A stretch of DNA of 16,622 nucleotides from an uncultured Lachnospiraceae bacterium (GTDB taxonomy: Bacteria > Bacillota > Clostridia > Lachnospirales > Lachnospiraceae): positions 1 through 16,622 of the forward strand of contig CAJKQE010000045.1 of NCBI GenBank assembly GCA_905201915.1, read 5' to 3'. Below are positions 6,382-12,459 of this stretch, piece after piece. Positions within the stretch are counted from its first letter, which is position 1; every line of letters begins with the position of its first letter. The position numbers and the translations under genes were made by a program. The notes under the pieces are model-generated. The model made no database searches and had not been told where the DNA came from. It saw only the letters and a list, made by a program, of their open reading frames with translations.

Positions 6382-7200
6382 ATGAAAAGTAGAGGAAAAA
6401 GACTTCTGGCGCTGTTGTTTATAGCATTGCTTTTTGTTATGCCTATAGCAGGCTGTGGGACAACAAAGCTTGATAATTCCAGTCAGGAACAGGAAAAGGG
6501 CGATGACTGGATGGAAGAAGAAAAGAAAGAAGAAATAAAAGAGGAAGATAAAGAAATAACAGCCTCGGAAGAAGAGGAATATTTAGATGTGGAGTCTGCG
6601 GAAGACGAAGAAGTTGATTATTCTAAATACGAGGAAAAAAAAGAAACACAAAGACAACAAAATGGTACAATTGGTGATGTAACTTACAGTGATGGAACTG
6701 ATAAAGAAAAAGATAAGTATGAGACAGAACCAGTACCAGAAGGACAGCAAAAACCAGTAGAGCCGGGAACCATAGAGATTGATAAAAATAAGGAATATAC
6801 TTGTTACCTTAGTGTTTCCTGTAGCACAATTTTGGACAATATGGAAAATCTTACAGAGGGAAAAGAGTCACTGGTTCCAAAAGATGGAGTGATTTACAGT
6901 GAAAGAGAAGTAACCTTCTATGAAGGTGAGTCTGTTTTTGATGTGCTGCAAAGAGAAATGAAGAATAATCGTATTCATATGGAGTCTAGCTTTACTCCGA
7001 AATACAACAGTGCTTATGTAGAGGGCATTCATAACCTCTATGAATTCGACTGTGGGCGTTGGTCCGGTTGGATGTATGAGGTAAACGGCTGGTACCCGAA
7101 TTATGGTTGTAGTCGTTATATTGTGCAGCCGGGCGATGTGATAAAATGGAACTATACATGTGATTTAGGTCGTGATTTAGGACAGACCTGGCCGGAGTAA
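6382..7200 (+). CDS. DUF4430 (transcobalamin C-terminal-like) lipoprotein
   Basis: The protein has 272 residues from ATG 6382, with AAGGTGAG just upstream and 10 bp after the previous stop. The signal peptide ends in a lipobox I-A-G-C25, so the mature protein should be lipid-anchored on the outer face of the membrane. Residues about 30-125 are a highly acidic, low-complexity spacer. Residues about 135-268 form a DUF4430 domain: YLSVSCSTILDN at its start, a VFDVLQREM helix, then WSGWMYEVNGWYPNYGCSRY and QPGDVIKWNYT. This domain is related to the beta domain of intrinsic factor and transcobalamin, which covers the B12 bound on the alpha barrel. Five Cys lie in the domain (141, 147, 224, 243, 260), so disulfides are possible. 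The upstream barrel protein and downstream EcfT suggest it is the second half of a split cobalamin receptor. Confidence 0.88.
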   Translation: MKSRGKRLLALLFIALLFVMPIAGCGTTKLDNSSQEQEKGDDWMEEEKKEEIKEEDKEITASEEEEYLDVESAEDEEVDYSKYEEKKETQRQQNGTIGDVTYSDGTDKEKDKYETEPVPEGQQKPVEPGTIEIDKNKEYTCYLSVSCSTILDNMENLTEGKESLVPKDGVIYSEREVTFYEGESVFDVLQREMKNNRIHMESSFTPKYNSAYVEGIHNLYEFDCGRWSGWMYEVNGWYPNYGCSRYIVQPGDVIKWNYTCDLGRDLGQTWPE

Positions 7201-7202
7201 TT

Positions 7203-8096
7203 ATGAAACAAGACAATTTTTCTAGTTATCATCCGATTATTAATTTTACTTATTTTGTACTGGTAATCGGATATTCAATGTTTATCATGCATCCTGTGTT
7301 TTTAGGATTATCCTGTATGGGAGGCATGGCATATTATATTTATTTAAAAAAGTGGAAGGCACTGAAAACAGCACTTTGGATGATGCTGCCGGTATTTCTT
7401 ATATCAGCGGCAATCAATCCTTTATTTAACCATCAGGGAGTTACTTTAATTATGTACCTGAAAAATGGAAATCCTCTTACATTAGAGTCAATTCTTTATG
7501 GACTTGCAGCTGGTATTATGTTGGTGAGCGTATTGAATTGGTTTTCCTGTTATCAGGTGGTGATGACATCAGACAAGTTTATCTATTTATTCGGAAAAGT
7601 AATTCCGGCAATGTCGTTGATTTTTTCTATGGTGCTTCGATTTGTTCCTAAATTTAAAAATCAGATAAAAAAAGTATCTGATGCACAAAAGTGTATCGGA
7701 CGTGACGTTACTAACGGAAATGTACTGATAAGGGCAAAGCATGGTATGAAAATCTTATCTGTGATGACAACATGGGCATTGGAAAATTCTGTGGAAACTG
7801 CAGATTCCATGCGTTCTCGAGGATATGGCTTGAGAGGAAGAAATAATTTTTCTATTTATCGTTTTGATACAAGAGACAGAATATTCTTTTCTGTCTTACT
7901 TGTGTTTGGCAGTGTGATTTTGGGAGGAATTGTAACGAAACAAGTTTACTTTTTGTATTATCCTACTTTAGTGATGAATGAGAACACTTTGTGGGCGATA
8001 ATGATTTATATTTTTTATGGAATTTTATGTTTCCTTCCAATTATTATAAATTTAGCAGAGGATGTAAAATGGCACTATTTGAAATCAAAAATTTAA
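7203..8096 (+). CDS. ecfT: ECF transporter transmembrane coupling protein EcfT
   Basis: The 297-residue membrane protein starts 2 bp after the lipoprotein stop, with GGAG 5 bp before the ATG. It has hydrophobic segments near residues 15-48, 55-70 and 95-115 and two more at the C-terminus (about 227-250 and 265-285). The long cytoplasmic coupling region between them carries the classic Ala-x-x-x-Arg-x-Arg-Gly motif ADSMRSRGYG (200-209). An upstream segment SDAQKCIGRDV is in the place of the first, more variable coupling motif. EcfT transmits ATP hydrolysis by the EcfA pair to rotation of the substrate-binding S component. Its place between the DUF4430 lipoprotein and the ATPase and S genes marks a dedicated transporter. 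The 3' end overlaps ecfA by 28 bp. Confidence 0.92.
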   Translation: MKQDNFSSYHPIINFTYFVLVIGYSMFIMHPVFLGLSCMGGMAYYIYLKKWKALKTALWMMLPVFLISAAINPLFNHQGVTLIMYLKNGNPLTLESILYGLAAGIMLVSVLNWFSCYQVVMTSDKFIYLFGKVIPAMSLIFSMVLRFVPKFKNQIKKVSDAQKCIGRDVTNGNVLIRAKHGMKILSVMTTWALENSVETADSMRSRGYGLRGRNNFSIYRFDTRDRIFFSVLLVFGSVILGGIVTKQVYFLYYPTLVMNENTLWAIMIYIFYGILCFLPIIINLAEDVKWHYLKSKI

Positions 8097-9757
8097 CATT
8101 TACTTACCCGGACGCAGAAAAGCCGGCAATTGAGAATATCCATTTATCCATTGAACCGGGAGAGTTCGTGGTAATATGCGGAAAGTCAGGTTGTGGAAAA
8201 ACAACGCTGATGCGTCATTTTAAAACAGTTTTAAGCCCTTACGGAAAAAGAGAAGGGGAAATTTTATTTTGTGGAGAGAGGTTAGAAGGAGTTTCCATGC
8301 GTACACAATCGGCTGAAATTGGCTATGTACTGCAAAGTCCTGATAATCAGATTGTAACAGATAAAGTATGGCATGAGCTGGCTTTTGGAGTGGAAAATCT
8401 AGGATATGACCAGCAGACTATTCGTTTAAGAGTAGCAGAAATGGCAAGCTTTTTCGGTATTCAGAATTGGTTTTCTAAAAATGTGGAAGAACTTTCAGGA
8501 GGACAGAAGCAGCTTTTAAATTTGGCTTCTGTTATGGCAATGCAGCCCAAAGTATTGGTTCTTGATGAACCTACCTCGCAGTTAGATCCTATCGCAGCAG
8601 GAGAATTTTTATCTACCATTCGTAAAATTAATCTGGATTTGGGAATTACAGTTATTATGATTGAACATAGGCTGGAAGAGGTATTTCCAATGGCAGATAA
8701 GGTGCTGGTATTGGAAGATGGGAAACAGACATTTTTTGATCATCCTCGTATGGTTGGAAAAGCGTTGGCAGATAATGATTTATTTCTTGCAATGCCAAGT
8801 TCTGTACAAATTTATAATGGAACAGGACAGGAAGGAGAGTGCCCTCTTACTGTATGTGAAGGGAGAAACTGGCTGTCAGAACATTATAAAGCTGTCCCAG
8901 AGATTGAAGAACAAAAAATAAATGTGAAGAAATGTGCTAAGAAAAAAGAAAAACAAGAGTATGTGATACAGGCAAAGGAACTTTGGTTTCGTTATGAGAG
9001 AGATGGACAAGATATTGTAAAAGATTTGTCTTTAAAAGTAAAGAAAGGGGAACTTTTCTGTATTTTAGGAGGAAACGGTACAGGAAAGAGTACAACTTTA
9101 TCGTTGCTTGCCGGTATTCACAGACCTTACAGAGGAAAAATACTACTGGATGGCAAAGACATTCGAAAAATCAGTGACAAGGAGTTGTTTCATCATTTTT
9201 TAGGAGTTTTACCACAAAATCCTCAGAGTCTTTTTGTAGGAAACACCGTAGAAGAAGATTTATGGGAAATAATAGGAGGACTTTCTCCTATTCGCCATAA
9301 AGAGGATGAGAAACGGGTGGAAAGAGTAGTAGAAGATACGGAGATTGGACATCTTCTTCATGCACACCCTTATGATTTAAGTGGAGGAGAACAGCAAAGA
9401 GCAGCGCTTGCAAAGGTATTGCTTTTAGAACCTCAGATTTTACTTTTGGATGAACCTACGAAAGGTCTGGATGGGTTTTATAAAAGTAAGCTGGCTGGGA
9501 TTTTCCGAAAATTGCAGGAAAAGGGAATTACTATTTTAATGGTTTCTCATGATATTGAGTTTTGTGCTTCTTATGGAGATACCTGTGCTATGTTTTTTGA
9601 CGGGAGTATTGTAACTTCATGTAAAGCAAGGGAATTTTTTACAGGAAACAGCTTTTATACCACAGCGGCAAATCGTATGGCAAGGCAGATTTTTCCTGAT
9701 GCAATAACAGTAAAGGATGTGATTAAAGCATGCAGAAAAAGCAGGCAACAGGAGTAG
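8069..9757 (+). CDS. Fused double-ATPase subunit EcfA-EcfA' of an ECF transporter
   Basis: The protein has 562 residues from ATG 8069, with AGAGGA 6 bp upstream. An earlier in-frame start lies deep inside ecfT and is unlikely. It contains two full ABC nucleotide-binding domains. The first has Walker A GKSGCGKTT (38-46), a Q-loop LQSPDNQ, signature LSGGQKQ (142-148), Walker B VLVLDEP (162-168) and the H-loop His in MIEHRLEE. The second has Walker A GGNGTGKST (334-342), a Q-loop LPQNPQS, signature LSGGEQQ (437-443), Walker B ILLLDEP (457-463) and MVSHDIEF. All catalytic motifs look intact in both. Many ECF systems use two separate EcfA proteins; here they are one chain, joined by a Lys-rich linker. 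The 3' end overlaps the S-component gene by 28 bp, suggesting translational coupling. Confidence 0.93.
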   Translation: MALFEIKNLTFTYPDAEKPAIENIHLSIEPGEFVVICGKSGCGKTTLMRHFKTVLSPYGKREGEILFCGERLEGVSMRTQSAEIGYVLQSPDNQIVTDKVWHELAFGVENLGYDQQTIRLRVAEMASFFGIQNWFSKNVEELSGGQKQLLNLASVMAMQPKVLVLDEPTSQLDPIAAGEFLSTIRKINLDLGITVIMIEHRLEEVFPMADKVLVLEDGKQTFFDHPRMVGKALADNDLFLAMPSSVQIYNGTGQEGECPLTVCEGRNWLSEHYKAVPEIEEQKINVKKCAKKKEKQEYVIQAKELWFRYERDGQDIVKDLSLKVKKGELFCILGGNGTGKSTTLSLLAGIHRPYRGKILLDGKDIRKISDKELFHHFLGVLPQNPQSLFVGNTVEEDLWEIIGGLSPIRHKEDEKRVERVVEDTEIGHLLHAHPYDLSGGEQQRAALAKVLLLEPQILLLDEPTKGLDGFYKSKLAGIFRKLQEKGITILMVSHDIEFCASYGDTCAMFFDGSIVTSCKAREFFTGNSFYTTAANRMARQIFPDAITVKDVIKACRKSRQQE

Positions 9758-11073
9758 ATACATGGGCAATGCTTCCCATATACGGAAGTATTTTTGTAAT
9801 CATCTGTACGATTTTTTTGCCCTGGATTTCCATACCGGTATTGAAGTATTCAAAATTGCCTACTACATATACTTTTTGGAATTTTGATGAATGTATACAG
9901 AATGTACAGAGAAGCATTCAAGAAGGTGGAAAGCTAAAAATGGATGCTTTTACGATACAGGAGTTGGAGATACTTCAAAATATTGGGCAGATTTTAAAGG
10001 TAACAGCAGTTTTTTTGATTGTTGCTATGCTTGTTTGTGGTATTGTTTCTTATAAAATGAAAAAGAAAGGTGTAGTATGGGTGAAAATTTTGTTTTTCAT
10101 GTCTGCACTTCATCCTGTATTTATTTTTCTATTAATTGGAGCAGGAAATGTTTTTGTTAATGAAAGAATGGGACGCACCATTGATTTTATCAATCTTACT
10201 ATACATAGTTATATTCAGATGACTTCATGGCAGTATGGACAGATGATTATTTCTGTACTTTTGTTTTTATTTTCAGGTAGATTTTTGGATACACAGGCAG
10301 AAAAAAAGCAGCAGATGTATATAGAAAGAAGTATGAAAAAAGATAAAAGAATAGGAAAAAGAACATTGTTATCCTTGCTTTTGATTTTAGCGGCAATTCC
10401 TTTTGTTATCTTTTTTGGTATTTTCTTTTTAAATGACAGAAGTGATATTTTTATTTCTATGTGTATTATCGGTTTATCTATGATACCTTTTTGTATGGTA
10501 TTTGAGGGGAGAAATCCTCAAGCAAGAGAAATTCTTTTGATTGCAGTTATGGCAGCTATTGCAGTAGTTGGAAGAATGGCATTTTTTATGCTTCCACAGT
10601 TTAAACCAGTGACTGCAATTGTAATTATTGCCGGAGTGGGATTAGGTGCGGAAGCAGGCTTTCTAACGGGGGCTATGGCAGGATTTGTTTCTAATTTCTT
10701 TTTCGGACAGGGACCTTGGACACCATGGCAGATGTTTTCTTTTGGGATTATTGGTTTTCTGGCAGGCGTGATTTTCAGTAAGAGTAAAAATCGAAAGGGA
10801 AGCCGTGAGGCAGAATGGCTCCATGTTTTAACACTATGTATTTTTGGCGGGCTGGCAACACTGGTTATTTATGGACTTTTGATGGATACTTCCACAGTAT
10901 TTATGTCATCACAGGAATTGACCTGGCAAGCGTTTCTGGCAGTTTATATCAGTGGTTTTCCGTTTAATGTTATTCATGCAGTTTCAACGGTGATTTTTTT
11001 GTTTTTCCTGGCTCTTCCTATGGAGAGAAAATTAGACCGAATTAAAAAGAAATATGGAATTTTAGAAGTATAA
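9730..11073 (+). CDS. ECF transporter S component with N-terminal membrane extension (probable cobalamin/corrinoid)
   Basis: The 447-residue polytopic protein is about twice the length of a normal S component. The C-terminal half (about 264-435) is the S-component core. It has AREILLIAVMAAIAVVGR, FKPVTAIVIIAGVGLGAEAGFLTGAMAG, the WTPWQMFSFGIIGFLAGVIF segment and a late PFNVIHAVST helix. The AxxxG-rich first helix is the usual contact with EcfT. The N-terminal part adds about six segments (near 16-38, 88-108, 115-138, 168-186, 211-234, 238-257), with an extracytoplasmic-looking loop at about 40-86. ATG 9730 overlaps ecfA by 28 bp; AAAGGA lies 12 bp upstream, and ATG 9769 is an in-frame alternative. 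Cobalamin or a precursor is inferred from the riboswitch and neighbours. The sequence does not prove the substrate. Confidence 0.85.
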   Translation: MQKKQATGVDTWAMLPIYGSIFVIICTIFLPWISIPVLKYSKLPTTYTFWNFDECIQNVQRSIQEGGKLKMDAFTIQELEILQNIGQILKVTAVFLIVAMLVCGIVSYKMKKKGVVWVKILFFMSALHPVFIFLLIGAGNVFVNERMGRTIDFINLTIHSYIQMTSWQYGQMIISVLLFLFSGRFLDTQAEKKQQMYIERSMKKDKRIGKRTLLSLLLILAAIPFVIFFGIFFLNDRSDIFISMCIIGLSMIPFCMVFEGRNPQAREILLIAVMAAIAVVGRMAFFMLPQFKPVTAIVIIAGVGLGAEAGFLTGAMAGFVSNFFFGQGPWTPWQMFSFGIIGFLAGVIFSKSKNRKGSREAEWLHVLTLCIFGGLATLVIYGLLMDTSTVFMSSQELTWQAFLAVYISGFPFNVIHAVSTVIFLFFLALPMERKLDRIKKKYGILEV

Positions 11074-11088
11074 AACAGGGGTGAAAGT

Positions 11089-11937
11089 ATGGGACAGGTA
11101 CGTACATGGCATGCAGAAGCAAAAGATATTTTTAATTGCGAACAGGGAAAAAAATTCAAAGGAAGATTATTAGCGTTGGAGGATGTGTATCATAGTATAG
11201 ACAATCAGGCTTTGAAAAATAATGTAAAGATTAAAAGTGTGAAACTAGCAGACTCTGTAAAAGAAATTGGAAACCAAAGTTTTTATAATTGCACTGCTTT
11301 ACGTGAGATTAATTTGGAAAATGTCAGTCAAATTCGATGGGAATCCTTTTTAGGATGTGTACATTTAAAAGAAATTACATTATCTTCGGGTATTCGTTAT
11401 TTAGGTAGGCGTTCTTTTTCAGGATGTAAACGTTTAAACTGTGTGAATTTTCAGAAAAGTACTATGCTGAAAGGAATTGAAGCGGGAGTTTTTCAAAATT
11501 GTGAAAGCATTGAAGAAATCAGTCTTCCCAAAGGCATTACAGAGATAGGAAACAAGGCGTTTTATAAATGTACTTCTTTAAAAAGTGTAGAGCTTCCGGA
11601 AGGAATTCAGATTATAGGAAATGAAGCTTTTTATCAAACAGCAATTCAAGAGATAAAGTTACCATCTACACTTGTAGAAATTGGAAACAGCGCTTTTCTT
11701 AAATGCAGGTCGTTGGAATTTGTTCAGATACCGAAATCTGTGAAAAAAATTGGCAGATGGTCTTTTCATGGATGTGGGAAGTTGAAAAAAGTAGAATTTT
11801 TGGGAGAGCCGGAGGAGATCGGCGAATGGATCATTAATAAAAGCACTGTAATCCGCTGTAAGAAGGGAAGCGGGATAGATGCGTACTGTAAGGAAAAAGA
11901 ATTTCAAATAGAATATATAGATGAGGAATATACTTGA
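11089..11937 (+). CDS. BspA-like leucine-rich repeat protein without signal peptide
   Basis: The 282-residue protein starts 15 bp after the S component, with GGGGTGAAAGT before the ATG. Residues about 50-245 are about eight LRR_5 (BspA/TpLRR) units of roughly 23 residues, such as ITEIGNKAFYKCTSLKSVEL and LVEIGNSAFLKCRSLEFVQI. Short N- and C-terminal caps flank them. BspA proteins are mostly surface adhesins, but this one lacks a signal peptide, a membrane segment and a wall anchor, so it should be cytoplasmic unless exported unusually. It is in line with the B12 import operon and presumably shares the first riboswitch. A protein-interaction role is the most that can be inferred. Confidence 0.82.
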   Translation: MGQVRTWHAEAKDIFNCEQGKKFKGRLLALEDVYHSIDNQALKNNVKIKSVKLADSVKEIGNQSFYNCTALREINLENVSQIRWESFLGCVHLKEITLSSGIRYLGRRSFSGCKRLNCVNFQKSTMLKGIEAGVFQNCESIEEISLPKGITEIGNKAFYKCTSLKSVELPEGIQIIGNEAFYQTAIQEIKLPSTLVEIGNSAFLKCRSLEFVQIPKSVKKIGRWSFHGCGKLKKVEFLGEPEEIGEWIINKSTVIRCKKGSGIDAYCKEKEFQIEYIDEEYT

Positions 11938-11953
11938 GTGGGAGGTAAATAGG

Positions 11954-12133
11954 ATGAATGACAGTAAAATTTCAAAAAAATATGTAATATTCATTATATT
12001 TTCGATTATTTTTCTGGTAACTCCCTATCCGCTTCTTTCTATTGCTATTCTTTTGAGTGGAATATTATATTATTTGGATAAAATATGTGATTACTTGAAA
12101 AAAGATGGAAAAAATAAGTGGGAAAAGGAATAA
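11954..12133 (+). CDS. Small membrane protein of 59 residues, unknown
   Basis: GGAGGT (11941-11946) lies 7 bp before ATG 11954, a better start than the in-frame ATG at 11921 that overlaps the LRR gene. The protein has a short charged N-terminus (MNDSKISKK). A long hydrophobic stretch (about residues 10-42) is probably two membrane helices with a Pro turn (TPYPLLS). A Lys-rich cytoplasmic tail follows. It is the last gene of the first operon; its stop is only 4 bp before the second riboswitch's -35 box. No family is recognised. Confidence 0.7.
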   Translation: MNDSKISKKYVIFIIFSIIFLVTPYPLLSIAILLSGILYYLDKICDYLKKDGKNKWEKE

Positions 12134-12137
12134 AGTC

Positions 12138-12166
12138 TTGACATATGTAGATAGAATGTGTAGTAT
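12138..12166 (+). promoter_or_regulatory. Promoter of the second cobalamin-riboswitch gene
   Basis: TTGACA (12138-12143), a 17-bp spacer and TAGTAT (12161-12166, continuing TAAA) form a near-consensus promoter. It shares TTGACATAT and the 17-bp spacing with the first operon's promoter. It starts 4 bp after the stop of the small membrane protein, with no terminator between. Confidence 0.8.
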
Positions 12167-12186
12167 AAAGGGGAAAGAAAAAGCAT

Positions 12187-12316
12187 AACTGCATAGCTCT
12201 AATGGTCACTGACAAAATTATTTGATCAGTGTTAAAAAGGAAATCAGTGAAAATCTGATACAGTCACCTCTGCCGTGAAAGTAATTTGAAGTCGGAATAC
12301 TTGCCATTACACACTT
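12187..12316 (+). promoter_or_regulatory. Cobalamin riboswitch 2 (compact, Cbl-II-like)
   Basis: The core matches riboswitch 1. ACTGCATAG opens both. A CACTGA/TCAGTG stem (12207-12231), AAAAAGGAAA, an ATCAG/CTGAT hairpin (12243-12259) and ACAGTCACCTCTGCCGTGA follow. The B12 box GAAGTCGGAATACTTGCCAT (about 12288-12307) comes next. TAATGGT (12200-12206) pairs with GCCATTA (12303-12309) to close it. Only about 9 nt lie between the core block and the box, so the peripheral arm of riboswitch 1 is missing. Such compact forms resemble the Cbl-II group. It controls the fused barrel-DUF4430 protein. Confidence 0.9.
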
Positions 12317-12383
12317 AAAGTTTTTCTAGGCTGAGGATAGTTATGTGGTTTCTGTATAGAATAATTTAATATGGTAAAATTAC

Positions 12384-12421
12384 AAAACACCTTTTGTCTG
12401 GAAAGATAAAAGGTGTTTTTT
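12384..12421 (+). terminator. Riboswitch-linked intrinsic terminator 2
   Basis: AAAACACCTTTT (12384-12395) pairs perfectly with AAAAGGTGTTTT (12408-12419), ending in a T run. It is placed between aptamer 2 and the ATG at 12460, as expected for ligand-dependent transcription termination. Confidence 0.88.
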
Positions 12422-12459
12422 GTTATGCATACTATGCATATGAAAGGGGAAAAGAAGAT

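Noticed and set aside
12394..12459. Upstream in-frame start (TTG 12394) for the fused carrier
   Set aside because: It lies inside the riboswitch terminator hairpin and lacks a ribosome binding site; ATG 12460 gives a normal signal peptide.
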